64,000 nt of DNA from an uncultured Acidimicrobiales bacterium (GCA_937922235.1 CAKZVC010000039.1:1-64000); one strand, 5' to 3'. Positions 33,062 through 41,856 are shown, counted from the first letter of the stretch. Notes: generated by a model from the sequence alone, not told the origin. Program-made: numbers and translations.

Positions 33062-34312
33062 ATGAGCCACACCCCAGATCTTTCAAACCCAATCCTTGCG
33101 CCGTTCTGGACCCAGGATTCAGCGACGATCGATGCTCGTCTCGCTGAACTCAGCACGATGCCGCCACAGTTCTTCGCCGAAGCGGTCACCGAAGGCATCG
33201 GACTACCGACCGGACCCGGGGCTTGGGCGGTCATGGACTACGACCTCATCACCGAGATGTCGCGCAACCCCGAACTGTTTTCTTCGGCGAACGGCATCAC
33301 CATTCTCGACACGCCGAAGGAGTTCAACGACTTCTTCAGCTCAATGATCGCTATGGACGACCCTCGCCACTCACACCTGCGCAAGCTCGTATCACGAGGC
33401 TTCACGCCAAAGATGCTCTCGCAGCTCGATGACTCGGTCGTCGCCCAGGCGCGCGAGATCGTCGATGCCATTGCCGAGCGCGGCGAGTGCGACTTTGTCG
33501 TCGACGTTGCGGCCCGACTTCCGCTCGCCATCGTGTGTGACCTGATGGGCGTCCCACGAAGCCAGCTCGACTTTGTCTTCGATCAGACCAACATCATCCT
33601 TGGTGCATCCGACCCCGAGTTCGTTCCCGAGTCAGCCGACATCGTGACGGCTCTTCTTGAAGCCGGAGGTGCACTCGCTGCGCTCATGACCGATGTGGCC
33701 GAGTCGAAGAAGGGCGGCGACGGAAGCGACCTCACGTCGATCCTGGTGAACGCAGAGGTTGACGGCGAAGAGCTCAGCGCAGCCGACATTGCCAGCTTCT
33801 TTATCTTGCTCGTCGTTGCCGGCAACGAAACTACGCGCAACGCAATCTCGTGGGGCCTTCACTATCTCACCGAGAGCCCTGATCAACGCGAGATCTGGAA
33901 GAACGATATCGATGGGGTGACCCCCACGGCGATCGAAGAGATCGTTCGACTTGCTAGCCCGGTCACCTACATGCGACGAACCGCAACTGCCGACACCGAG
34001 CTTGGCGGCGCCGACATCAAGGCCGGCGACAAACTCGCAATGTTCTATCTCGCGGCGAATCGCAACGAGAACCACTTTGCTGACCCGCTGAAGTTTGACG
34101 TTCTCCGTGAACCAAACAAGCACATTGGGTTCGGCGGACCGGGACCGCACTTCTGCCTGGGCGCTCACCTCGCACGACGCGAGATCGGGGTTATGTTCCG
34201 CGAGCTGTTCGAACGCCTTCCTGACATCGAGGCCAGCGGACCTCCCGACGTTCTGCAATCAAACTTCATTCACGGCATCAAGCATCTGCCAGCAACGTTC
34301 ACCCCGCGCTAG
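33062..34312 (+). CDS. Cytochrome P450
   Basis: A 416-residue soluble bacterial P450. The heme-binding loop FGGPGPHFCLGAHLARREIG carries the ligand Cys near residue 364; the oxygen-activation motif is VVAGNETTRN near 258; the ExxR helix is EEIVRL near 300. The C-terminus SNFIHGIKHLPATFTP resembles actinobacterial CYP125/CYP142-like enzymes that hydroxylate steroid or fatty chains; this is only a resemblance. No redox partner gene lies next to it. The convergent TetR gene ends 3 bp after its stop. Confidence 0.95.
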   Translation: MSHTPDLSNPILAPFWTQDSATIDARLAELSTMPPQFFAEAVTEGIGLPTGPGAWAVMDYDLITEMSRNPELFSSANGITILDTPKEFNDFFSSMIAMDDPRHSHLRKLVSRGFTPKMLSQLDDSVVAQAREIVDAIAERGECDFVVDVAARLPLAIVCDLMGVPRSQLDFVFDQTNIILGASDPEFVPESADIVTALLEAGGALAALMTDVAESKKGGDGSDLTSILVNAEVDGEELSAADIASFFILLVVAGNETTRNAISWGLHYLTESPDQREIWKNDIDGVTPTAIEEIVRLASPVTYMRRTATADTELGGADIKAGDKLAMFYLAANRNENHFADPLKFDVLREPNKHIGFGGPGPHFCLGAHLARREIGVMFRELFERLPDIEASGPPDVLQSNFIHGIKHLPATFTPR

Positions 34313-34315
34313 CTG

Positions 34316-35074
34316 CTACTCCTCGTCGTCGGGCATAAAGAACAGATCGAGAATCTGCTCGAGTACGAGCGTGTAGATCGACCAACTGTTGCCCGCATCA
34401 TCTGGATGCCGGAGATCGGCCGGAAGATAGTCGGCTTTCAACGCTGAACGAACAGCAAGTCCTTCGGTCAACGACGCCGCTGCGGATTCTGCGTAGTGGA
34501 AGGCCCGGTCGCCGTACTCCGGACGAGGTGTCAGACCCATCATCTCGATCGCCGGGCGGTAGATCGACTCGATTGTTTCGAGTCGTCCGGCTTTCTCGCT
34601 CGCTTGGAGCCATGCGAGCAATCGCTCATCTCGGCTGCCTGGTGGTGCGCTGAGCAAGAGCGCTCGAAGCGCAATGACAATTCGCCACTCGACAACCTTT
34701 TCGATAGCCGCAACGTGTCCGTTGCCGACAACCCGAACCATCTCGCGGCGAAGCTCGCGCTTGCTCATCGTCGAGCCGTGCTCGGCATAGACGCTTCGCA
34801 CTGTTTGTTCGAAGGCTCGGGTCGCAACGATTCGCTGCCCCATAGCGCGCCGGAGGACCTCTCGTTGAAAGGCCTCCTGCGGCGAGATCTCATCGTCAGC
34901 CCACGCGGCGTACGCCGACGATCGCGAGACGTTTGCGTCGCGTACCGCCTGTTCGAGCGTGACGGCATCGAGCCCGATGCCAATCCCTGCCTGGGCGAGC
35001 GCGTCATATCCCGCCTGAATCAGACGCTCACGCGTCTCGTCAGAACTGAGTCGTTGTCGTCGTCCCGCCGTCAT
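34316..35074 (-). CDS. TetR family transcriptional regulator
   Basis: A 252-residue regulator with an N-terminal helix-turn-helix (GYDALAQAGIGIGLDAVTLEQ, then DANVSRSSAYAAWADDE), wider than the usual TetR DNA-binding domain, and a helical ligand domain. It is divergent from a drug-type ABC exporter, with a 331-bp intergenic region holding an 8+8 dyad over the exporter's -35 box. Control of that exporter is the natural inference. The ligand is unknown. Confidence 0.85.
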   Translation of the reverse strand: MTAGRRQRLSSDETRERLIQAGYDALAQAGIGIGLDAVTLEQAVRDANVSRSSAYAAWADDEISPQEAFQREVLRRAMGQRIVATRAFEQTVRSVYAEHGSTMSKRELRREMVRVVGNGHVAAIEKVVEWRIVIALRALLLSAPPGSRDERLLAWLQASEKAGRLETIESIYRPAIEMMGLTPRPEYGDRAFHYAESAAASLTEGLAVRSALKADYLPADLRHPDDAGNSWSIYTLVLEQILDLFFMPDDEE

Positions 35075-35205
35075 TGCGTGCCCTTAGTGCTCGGTGGAAC
35101 CCAAAGTCCGGCCTCCACGTACGTCTCTTCACTACCAGAATCCGTCATGCGTGCCCAATTCTTGGGTGCGCTGCTGTCGACCCCTTTCCTCCTCAAGTCA
35201 ACTCG

Positions 35206-35237
35206 GCACTGGACACTGAGTCCAGTGCTCATATACT
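35206..35237 (+). promoter_or_regulatory. Exporter promoter overlapped by a TetR-type operator
   Basis: Dyad GCACTGGA-7-TCCAGTGC (35206-35213, 35221-35228). A -35 box TGGACA (35210-35215) lies inside it and a -10 box TATACT follows at 35232-35237 with a 16-nt spacer. A repressor bound here would block RNA polymerase. The remainder of 35075-35405 shows nothing else. Confidence 0.65.
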
Positions 35238-35405
35238 GAGGAGCGTTCCGTGCAGTACCTAGGCGGCAGGCGGTCACGGAACATCTTGGGTGGGCGACAC
35301 TTCGTTGTTGCAAGGCGTTTGGACAGGCCAGGGTTTCCAACCAGGGCCTGCTTAAGCGCGCTGGTGCGCGCTACGGTCAGAGAGCTGCTGAGAAAGGTCG
35401 GGCCA

Positions 35406-36311
35406 GTGACGCTTGCAATTGCCGTTCATGATCTCCACATGCACTACGGAGATTTCACCGCCGTCGACGGAATCGACCTCGAAGTCGAACATGGCGAAGT
35501 GCTTGCCTTCTTGGGCTCAAACGGCGCCGGCAAGACCACGACGATCGAGATCCTCGAGGGTTTCCGAAAGCGGACAAGCGGCACCGTTGAGGTGCTTGGA
35601 TTCGACCCCGAAGTTGCTCCGCTGTCGTGGCGTGAACGCATCGGCATCGTGCTCCAAGAATCCGAGCCGGTACCAGAACTCACCGCAGGCGAAGCGGTCT
35701 TCATGCAAGCCGGCTACTACACCTCTCCTCGCGACCCGGTGGAAACCCTCGAACTTGTTGGGCTTGCCACGAGCGCCGACCAACGAACCCGGAAGCTCTC
35801 GGGCGGCCAGAAGCGTCGACTCGACCTCGCCCTTGCTCTGGTCGGCGACCCCGACCTGGTTTTCCTCGACGAGCCAACCACCGGTTTCGACCCGTCAGCA
35901 CGACGAGAATCGTGGGGCATGATCGAAGCGCTTCGAGACCTTGGCAAGACCGTACTGCTCACCACCCACTACATGGATGAGGCCGAACAACTCGCCGATC
36001 GAATCGTCGTTATCGGGGCAGGAAAGGTCGTTGCTCGCGGTACGGCCGACGACCTCGCTGCGCAAGTGAACGCGACGACGCGCATTAGTTGGCGGCCCAA
36101 GCTCACCGATGCTCAGCCGCCCTCCGGGCTTGGGGCACAGATCGATCCCGCGACGGGCATTGCACGAATCGATACTGACGACTCGCTTGTTGTTCTGCAC
36201 CAGCTCACGAACTGGGCCACCGAAACCGGAGTGCAGCTTCCCGAGCTCAACGTTGCCCGTCCCACGCTTGAAGATGTCTACCTTCAGCTCACCGAAGGGA
36301 CCGGCCGATGA
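35406..36311 (+). CDS. ABC transporter ATP-binding protein (drug exporter type)
   Basis: A 301-residue ATPase of an ABC-2 exporter: Walker A GSNGAGKTTTIEIL near residue 43, Q loop VLQESEPVPE, signature KLSGGQKRRLDLA near 135, Walker B LVFLDEPTTGFD and switch His TTHYMDEAE. GTG 35406 opens the domain directly; an in-frame GTG at 35250 behind GAGGAG would add 52 residues without family resemblance. It overlaps the permease gene (ATGA). Substrate unknown; probably controlled by the divergent TetR protein. Confidence 0.92.
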   Translation: MTLAIAVHDLHMHYGDFTAVDGIDLEVEHGEVLAFLGSNGAGKTTTIEILEGFRKRTSGTVEVLGFDPEVAPLSWRERIGIVLQESEPVPELTAGEAVFMQAGYYTSPRDPVETLELVGLATSADQRTRKLSGGQKRRLDLALALVGDPDLVFLDEPTTGFDPSARRESWGMIEALRDLGKTVLLTTHYMDEAEQLADRIVVIGAGKVVARGTADDLAAQVNATTRISWRPKLTDAQPPSGLGAQIDPATGIARIDTDDSLVVLHQLTNWATETGVQLPELNVARPTLEDVYLQLTEGTGR

Positions 36312-37072
36312 GTGCGATGACCCGGCTGCTCCGACAGCTCAACTACGACTTGTTGATCTTCCGGCGGAACCCCGCGGGCTCGTTCTTTACCGTGATCCTC
36401 CCGTTGATCTTTCTCGTGTTGTTCACGTCGATCTTCGGCAACGAGACCCTCGAGAACGGGGCCAAGGTTGCAACGCTTTACGTGCCAGGAATTCTCACAC
36501 TGGCCATCGCCTCGGCAACGCTGGTAAACCCGGCGATCACCATGACGACCCGCCGCGAGCGTGGCGTCCTCAAACGCGTTCGGAGCACCCCCATTCCCCC
36601 ATGGGTCTTCGTCTTGTCTCAAGCGCTTTCCGGCTTCGTCATCGCCGCGTTCATGACCGTGGTTATCACGCTGATTGGCCGAGTGTTCTACGGCGTCGAA
36701 CTCCAGTGGGAGACGCTCCCGAATCTCGTAATTTCGTTGCTGATCGGCTCGGCCGCGTTCTCGGCGATCGGGCTTGCAATGACCACGATCATCCCGTCAG
36801 AGGATGCGGCACCTGCAGTGACGAACGCGATCATGTTGCCGCTCTACTTCATCAGCGGCGTGTTCGTGCCGTCGACCACGACGCCCGGCTGGGTCGACGC
36901 GGTGGGCAATCTCTTTCCCGTCAGCCATCTCAATCAGGCGCTGCAGGAAAGCTACGACCCGTTCGCTGACGGGCCAGCATGGCCGTGGAACCACTGGCTG
37001 GTGATTGCGTTATGGGGACTGGTTGCGGCTGCGGTAGTGCTCAAGTCGTTCCGCTGGACGCCTAACCGCTAG
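36308..37072 (+). CDS. ABC-2 type transporter permease
   Basis: A 254-residue permease with six membrane helices, starting inside the ATPase stop. LNYDLLIFRRNPAGSFFTVI at the start, TTRRERGVLKRVRSTPIPPW after the third helix and the conserved LPLYFISGVFVPSTTTPGW near residue 185 are signatures of the ABC-2 (DrrB/YadH-like) family. With the ATPase it forms an exporter of drugs, lipids or another unknown compound. Confidence 0.93.
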   Translation: MSAMTRLLRQLNYDLLIFRRNPAGSFFTVILPLIFLVLFTSIFGNETLENGAKVATLYVPGILTLAIASATLVNPAITMTTRRERGVLKRVRSTPIPPWVFVLSQALSGFVIAAFMTVVITLIGRVFYGVELQWETLPNLVISLLIGSAAFSAIGLAMTTIIPSEDAAPAVTNAIMLPLYFISGVFVPSTTTPGWVDAVGNLFPVSHLNQALQESYDPFADGPAWPWNHWLVIALWGLVAAAVVLKSFRWTPNR

Positions 37073-37089
37073 GTCGGCTCTTGCCGCGG

Positions 37090-37878
37090 CTATCCGCCCG
37101 CGGCGAAACCGATCAGGACGATCACAGCCAGCAGACCCCAGATCACAAGCGTGATACCGCCGATGACCAGAGCAGCGACTGCTTGTCCCTTGTTCGCCGG
37201 ATCGCGACGGCCAGCGTCGATACCCTGCTTTTCTTTGTAGCCAAGGAAGACTCCGCCGACGGCGAACAGTCCGCAGCAGAAGAACCCAACGATCGACAGC
37301 ACCAGTGAGGTGGTGGCCTGGCTCGCCTCGCTAAACATCGCCGAACCAGGGCCGCCAACAGGGGCTCCCGGGAAGGCTGGTGGACCACCGAAGCCTGGGG
37401 TTACGGACGGACCAGATCCCATGTCGACTGGTGGCAGCGCTGCGCCCGGGGCGTAGCTGGGCGGAGTTGACGGCGCGGGTGTTGGCGTCGTTGTGCTGAA
37501 CCCGCCAGGAGTTGGGCTGTCATCGATTGATGGGAAGCCAGCGTCAAGTCCACCGGTGCCGGTATCCATCGCAGGCATATCTGGAACGCTCGGCGTATCC
37601 ATCGCAGGCATGTCCGGAACACTCGGTGTATCCATCGCAGGCATGTCCGGAACACTCGGCGTATCCATTGCGGGCATATCGCTTGCAGGCAGGTCACCCA
37701 TTGGTTCGCTGCTCATGACCGTCGGCGTCTCGCTCTGATCAATCGCCGGAGTTTCTGGAGCAGACAGTCCACCGATTGGTCGAGGACCCTCCGTCCACGC
37801 CGCGCCATCCCAATAGCGCTCGGTGTTCGGTGGATCGCCTTCGGCGTGATACCACCCTGGAACTGCTGAATCCGACAT
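37090..37878 (-). CDS. DUF2510 protein with tandem repeats and DUF4190-like membrane domain
   Basis: A 262-residue protein in three parts. Residues 5-32 (PGWYHAEGDPPNTERYWDGAAWTEG as segments) are a DUF2510 Trp-rich motif. Residues about 60-110 hold four copies of the 11-residue unit PAMDTPSVPDM, followed by a Pro/Gly-rich linker. The last 90 residues carry two membrane helices flanking a GYKEKQGIDAG loop, as in DUF4190 proteins. The function is unknown. GAGGGAGAG precedes the ATG at ribosome-binding distance. Confidence 0.8.
   Translation of the reverse strand: MSDSAVPGWYHAEGDPPNTERYWDGAAWTEGPRPIGGLSAPETPAIDQSETPTVMSSEPMGDLPASDMPAMDTPSVPDMPAMDTPSVPDMPAMDTPSVPDMPAMDTGTGGLDAGFPSIDDSPTPGGFSTTTPTPAPSTPPSYAPGAALPPVDMGSGPSVTPGFGGPPAFPGAPVGGPGSAMFSEASQATTSLVLSIVGFFCCGLFAVGGVFLGYKEKQGIDAGRRDPANKGQAVAALVIGGITLVIWGLLAVIVLIGFAAGG
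37562..37693 (-). repeat. In-gene tandem repeat, 33-bp unit, four copies
   Basis: Units start at 37562, 37595, 37628 and 37661 with GTATCCAT(C/T)GC and encode PAMDTPSVPDM-type peptides; the last unit is diverged. The unit length keeps the frame, so copy-number change would only lengthen or shorten the linker. Confidence 0.9.
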
Positions 37879-37905
37879 TGACTCTCCCTCTCGCCTTAGA
37901 TCTGC

Positions 37906-38691
37906 TCAGCTGTCGTTCCGGCGAATGAACACCGGCTGATCAGGAGCTGATCGCTCCGCATCGTAGCTGTAACCCATCCCATCGAACTCGATGAGGGCCT
38001 TCCGTGTCGATACGCGGTTCTGAATAATCCACGCGCTCATCACCCCACGAGCCCGCTTCGCAAAGAAACTGACGATCTTGTACTCACCAGCGCCCTTGGC
38101 GTCGAGAAAGACCGGGGCAATGATCGGGGCCTCCAGCACCTTCGTGTCAACAGCCGAGAAGTACTCGTTCGACGCAAGGTTGACGAGCACTTTGGCGCCG
38201 GGGCTTTCATCGACAGCGACGTTGAGGTTCTCGGCGATCGAGCTACCCCAGAAGTCATAGAGGTTGCGACCCTTCCCGACGGGAAGCTTGGTTCCCATCT
38301 CGAGGCGATATGGCTGCATGAGATCGAGGGGTCGCAGTACGCCGTAGAGCCCGGAAAGGATCCGGAATGTCTTTTGCGCGTGGGTGTAGTCGCGCTCGGA
38401 GAAGGACGCCGGGGCGTCCATTCCGGTGTAGACATCGCCATTGAAGGCCAGCAACGCTGGTCGGGCATTCTCGGTCGTGAACGGCCTCTCCCAATCTTGG
38501 AACCGGGTGAAGTTCAGCTCGCCAAGCTTCGGAGAGATATGCATCAACGACGAAATATCGTCGGGTGACTTCTTCGCCATAACCGAAACAAGCTCGGCGC
38601 TTTGGTCAAGCATTTGGGGTTCGGAGAACTTCTTCGTCGCGAGAGGCGACTCATAGTCCAACGACTTTGCGGGAGAAACAACGATCAGCAC
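37906..38691 (-). CDS. yaaA: YaaA family peroxide-stress protein
   Basis: A 261-residue member of the YaaA/DUF328 family, which limits free iron during hydrogen peroxide stress in E. coli and has a DNA-binding fold. Conserved blocks are seen: MLIVVSPAKSLDYES, SPKLGELNFTRFQDW, ALLAFNGDVYTGMDA, LSGLYGVLRPLDLMQPYRLEMGTKL (in two parts), NLASNEYFSAVD and FFAKRARGVMSAWII. The start is GTG at 38691. The length is normal. Confidence 0.95.
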   Translation of the reverse strand: MLIVVSPAKSLDYESPLATKKFSEPQMLDQSAELVSVMAKKSPDDISSLMHISPKLGELNFTRFQDWERPFTTENARPALLAFNGDVYTGMDAPASFSERDYTHAQKTFRILSGLYGVLRPLDLMQPYRLEMGTKLPVGKGRNLYDFWGSSIAENLNVAVDESPGAKVLVNLASNEYFSAVDTKVLEAPIIAPVFLDAKGAGEYKIVSFFAKRARGVMSAWIIQNRVSTRKALIEFDGMGYSYDAERSAPDQPVFIRRNDS

Positions 38692-38733
38692 ACAACTCTG
38701 TCTATCGGATCCAGCAAAGCGTTACACGACGTT

Positions 38734-38889
38734 TCAGGTTCGAAGAATCACAACCCCGATACCGATGCTGATGAGCACGGCCATTCCAATCACGACCACA
38801 AGGGCCAGGGCAATCCACGGCGCACGGGATCCGCTGCCCTTTGGTCGTGCCGGGGTTGCCCGAGGTTGGTCATCCAACTGATCCGCCAT
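38734..38889 (-). CDS. 51-residue single-span membrane protein
   Basis: A small gene below usual length cut-offs. It encodes 51 residues: a polar Pro-rich N-terminus (DDQPRATPARPKGSGSRAPW) and one long hydrophobic helix (IALALVVVIGMAVLISIGIG). Support comes from the membrane segment and from TATCTT placed 7 nt before the ATG at 38889, as for other leaderless genes here. It fills the gap between yaaA and the UbiB-like gene. Function unknown. Confidence 0.65.
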   Translation of the reverse strand: MADQLDDQPRATPARPKGSGSRAPWIALALVVVIGMAVLISIGIGVVILRT

Positions 38890-38896
38890 GTACAGC

Positions 38897-38902
38897 AAGA
38901 TA
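38897..38902 (-). promoter_or_regulatory. -10 element of the 51-residue protein gene
   Basis: TATCTT on the minus strand, 7 nt before the ATG at 38889. Confidence 0.5.
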
Positions 38903-38932
38903 GTCGCCTATTCGACCAAGGGGTGCGCAGCC

Positions 38933-40408
38933 TTACAGTCCCTCGTAGGTCTCGCGCATTCCGCTTGCCCTACCCCATCGTTCGATCGTCTCGCCCATAG
39001 GCGTCGATGGTCGGCCGTCAGCAAACGGCCAGATCTCTTCACCTACCCGGCGCCAGTTTCCGCGTGCCTGCAACTGGGCAAACAAGGCGATGACCCCCAA
39101 GTTGATTCGTTGGAGAACTACAAACGAAGACGGCACATCGAGCACCTTCTTCAGTTCGCCCTCTTCCCCGCTGGTATCGAAGATCGCCTTGACGCCCAGC
39201 GCCGAATACTCCTCGGTGAAGGTGAACTCAGCGTCGTTCTGCACAAAGTCGTAGAAGTGTGAGAAGTAGTCGCCGATCAACTCGTCGGAGAACGGTTGGT
39301 TCGGTTGTAGCAGCCCGGCGTCTTCGATGGTCTTGCGGAAGGACGCAATGTCGGGCTCAAGAACCATGTCGACAATCAACGACTCGAACAACGAGGTGTC
39401 GGATGGTTCGAAGTGCTTCACCAAACCGAAATCGAGGAACGTGACCTTGCCCTCGCCATGAAAGATGTAATTGCCCGGATGTGGGTCGCCGTTAAACGCC
39501 GCCAGCCGGTAGATCGAACCGAACGTAAACCGAAACAGCGTCTCCGCAGCAAGATTGCGTTCGTCGTCCGACCACTCGAGCACGTCGGAGAAGGTTGACC
39601 CAGCAACGAGCTCGGAAGTCATGACTCGACGGCTGGAGTAGGCGTCGAAGATCTCAGGGACGTGAATGAACGGATGCCCCTTGAAATGGGCGGCGAAGTA
39701 TCGCTGGTTCTTCGCCTCGAGCTCGTAGTCGAGCTCCTCGCTTAACCGGTCGCGCAGCTCTTCGGTGATCGTCGAGGTGTCGATCCCCGGGAACATGACC
39801 CGAAGCGCAGTGAAGAGAGCGTCGTTCGTGCGGAGATCAGACTCGATCGCTTCGGCGACGCCGGGGTACTGCACCTTCACGGCGACCGCGTCACCTTCGT
39901 GCGTCATGGCCCGATGCACCTGACCAATCGATGCTGACGCGATCGGGGTTGAGTCCCATTCAGCAAAGAGCTGATCGGGGTGCTGGCCAAGTTCATCGAC
40001 GATGACCGAAGCGGCGAGGTCACCCGACATCGGAGGAGCATCGGCTTGTAGCGAAGCGAGTGTGGCGCGGACATTCTCGGGAAGGCCAAGGTCGAGATAG
40101 CTTGCCATTTGGCCGACCTTCATCATGGCGCCCTTCAAGTTGCCGAGAGAAGCAACCACATCTTCGGTGGTCTTCATCTCAAACTCAGCGGACAGTTCCT
40201 CACGACGCTCAGCCGATGCGAACGTCTTGCGCGCCTGGGTCACGGCCCAGCGACCGGAGGTCCGGGCGCCCACCTTGGCTACCTCAGCGTTGCGGCCAAG
40301 GCTGCCCATCGATCCAACCGTGCCCGATTCGTCAGTTCGACGCCAGAGAGCGACGCCGCCGCCTACGAGACCGAGAAGCGCCACGATACGGACGAGCTTG
40401 CTTTTCAC
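38933..40408 (-). CDS. UbiB/ABC1 family atypical protein kinase
   Basis: A 491-residue ABC1/AarF kinase-like protein. Seen in order: an N-terminal hydrophobic stretch (LVRIVALLGLVGGGVALW), the KxGQ motif KVGQMASYLDLGLP near residue 97, the Ala-rich loop SIGQVHRAM, the lysine in VAVKVQYPGV, the catalytic GDPHPGNYIFHGEGK and the metal motif FLDFGLVKHF. Family members support quinone or lipid metabolism through ATPase activity. The start is GTG 40408 with a -10 box 7 nt upstream. Confidence 0.93.
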   Translation of the reverse strand: MKSKLVRIVALLGLVGGGVALWRRTDESGTVGSMGSLGRNAEVAKVGARTSGRWAVTQARKTFASAERREELSAEFEMKTTEDVVASLGNLKGAMMKVGQMASYLDLGLPENVRATLASLQADAPPMSGDLAASVIVDELGQHPDQLFAEWDSTPIASASIGQVHRAMTHEGDAVAVKVQYPGVAEAIESDLRTNDALFTALRVMFPGIDTSTITEELRDRLSEELDYELEAKNQRYFAAHFKGHPFIHVPEIFDAYSSRRVMTSELVAGSTFSDVLEWSDDERNLAAETLFRFTFGSIYRLAAFNGDPHPGNYIFHGEGKVTFLDFGLVKHFEPSDTSLFESLIVDMVLEPDIASFRKTIEDAGLLQPNQPFSDELIGDYFSHFYDFVQNDAEFTFTEEYSALGVKAIFDTSGEEGELKKVLDVPSSFVVLQRINLGVIALFAQLQARGNWRRVGEEIWPFADGRPSTPMGETIERWGRASGMRETYEGL

Positions 40409-40415
40409 TTAGTCA

Positions 40416-40421
40416 ATCCTA
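40416..40421 (-). promoter_or_regulatory. -10 element of a leaderless UbiB-family transcript
   Basis: TAGGAT on the minus strand, 7 nt before the GTG at 40408; no ribosome-binding site. Confidence 0.55.
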
Positions 40422-40446
40422 CGGCTGCAGGCTCGGAGGGGACGGA

Positions 40447-41193
40447 CTAACCCACGCTGACGACATCTCCGACCGAGAGCGTGCCTTCGGCGAGTGGCAT
40501 TCCGTAGAGCCGACTCCATCCAGGGTGCAGCTCGTCGTTGACCCGGTTGAAGTCGCGCTCGTGGAACCCGGCGGCGATTTTCGAGCAGGGAACTGCGTAG
40601 GCCGAAACGAGCACCGGGATGTCGCCGACGTGAATGCGCGATCCAGGGCGGAGTGGCGACCACTCGATGCCGGTGATCGTGATGTTCTCGCCCGCCATAC
40701 CGGGTTCGATCGGATGTCCTTCGGCGTTGAGCGCCGCCATCACGTCGGAGCTCCAGAGACACAGTGCTTGTATGGGGCGGCCGTGATGGATCCGGTTGTT
40801 TTGCACATCCCCAACCACGCCAGTGCGGTCGATCGATACCGTCGCGAGCGGCGCCTTGGGCACGCCACCACCTGACGCATGCAATCCGCTGACCTGCCCA
40901 ACGCCTGCGATCGGACCGTGACCAACCGCAGCGCGGATCTGACCGATCTGGGCCATCGTATGGAGCGCTTGATGGGCTGTGTCGAGCAGGTCGCCCTCGA
41001 AGTTCTCGACCGAAGCCATGAGCTCGGCGATCGACGTACCGCCGTGGTTTGCCGCGACCACTTCGTCGGGTAAATCGGCAGCTGCCTCACGTACGACGAT
41101 TGGGCCGATGACTTCTGCCGTAGAGGTGAGATCGGATTCGAGCCCATACAGCGAGGCAGAAAATCCACACAGTTCGCAGAAGTCGGTGGTCAT
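40447..41193 (-). CDS. MOSC domain protein with N-terminal extension
   Basis: A 248-residue protein. The MOSC domain (about residues 110-248) shows TVSIDRTGVVGD, GRPIQALCLWSSDVM, GMAGENITITGIEW, the conserved Cys in AYAVPCSKIAAGF and the end HPGWSRLYGM. MOSC domains bind molybdenum cofactor or carry persulfide sulfur. The first 100 residues include NHGGTSIAELMASVE and a helix with His residues, reminiscent of a short DinB-like bundle. It starts 3 bp after the engB stop, so the two share a transcript. Confidence 0.86.
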   Translation of the reverse strand: MTTDFCELCGFSASLYGLESDLTSTAEVIGPIVVREAAADLPDEVVAANHGGTSIAELMASVENFEGDLLDTAHQALHTMAQIGQIRAAVGHGPIAGVGQVSGLHASGGGVPKAPLATVSIDRTGVVGDVQNNRIHHGRPIQALCLWSSDVMAALNAEGHPIEPGMAGENITITGIEWSPLRPGSRIHVGDIPVLVSAYAVPCSKIAAGFHERDFNRVNDELHPGWSRLYGMPLAEGTLSVGDVVSVG

Positions 41194-41196
41194 TGG

Positions 41197-41850
41197 TTAG
41201 GCCTGTTCTTCTTCATCGGGAGCGTCGTCATACGGGCCGTCCTCGTCGTATACAGACTCGTAGTTCAACAAGTTGTGAATCTCTTGGCGGAGCTCGGGGA
41301 TGCCATTGCCCTTCGCCGCGCTCACCCAGCGGACATCTTTGATGTCAACCCCGCAACCCTTCGCAAGATCGCTCTTGCGCTTGCCCAGCGTGGAGGACTT
41401 CACCTTGTCCTGCTTCGTTGCGACGATCGTGAGCGACAGTCCAATGTGGCGGAACCACTCAAGCGACTGCTTATCGAGGCCCGTCGGGCCGATCTCTCCG
41501 TCGACGAGCATGAGTACATGCTCGAGGTTCTCTCGCTCGATCAGGTAGTTCTCAATCATCTTGGCCCACCGCTGTTGCTCGTGCTTGGGCGCTTTGGCAT
41601 AGCCATAGCCGGGAAGGTCGACTAGCCACTTGCCCGATCCCTCCGGCTGTAACTCGAAGACGTTCAGCAGGCGGGTTGCGCCAGGCGTTTTGGACGTCTT
41701 CGCCAAGTTCTTGCGATGGGCGACCGCGTTGAGCAGCGAACTCTTCCCAACGTTCGATCGGCCGGCGACAGCAATTTCGACCAGCGAATCGGGCAGTTGG
41801 CCGTGCTTGGCTGCCGACATGACGAATTCGAGCTGAAGGGGTGCGGACAC
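41197..41850 (-). CDS. engB: Ribosome-biogenesis GTPase EngB (YsxC/YihA)
   Basis: EngB is a small GTPase required for assembly of the large ribosomal subunit. At 217 residues it is of normal length. G1 AGRSNVGKSSLLNAV, G2 TPGATR, G3 VDLPGYGYAKA, G4 ATKQDKVK and G5 WVSAAKGNG are intact. The C-terminus is acidic (DEDGPYDDAPDEEEQA). The start is GTG 41850 with a -10 hexamer 6 nt upstream. It is divergent from the arylamine N-acetyltransferase gene. Confidence 0.96.
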   Translation of the reverse strand: MSAPLQLEFVMSAAKHGQLPDSLVEIAVAGRSNVGKSSLLNAVAHRKNLAKTSKTPGATRLLNVFELQPEGSGKWLVDLPGYGYAKAPKHEQQRWAKMIENYLIERENLEHVLMLVDGEIGPTGLDKQSLEWFRHIGLSLTIVATKQDKVKSSTLGKRKSDLAKGCGVDIKDVRWVSAAKGNGIPELRQEIHNLLNYESVYDEDGPYDDAPDEEEQA

Positions 41851-41856
41851 CTGATC

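Noticed and set aside
37562-37693. Possible CRISPR-like regular repeats
   Set aside because: The units are contiguous, have no spacers and encode an in-frame peptide repeat.
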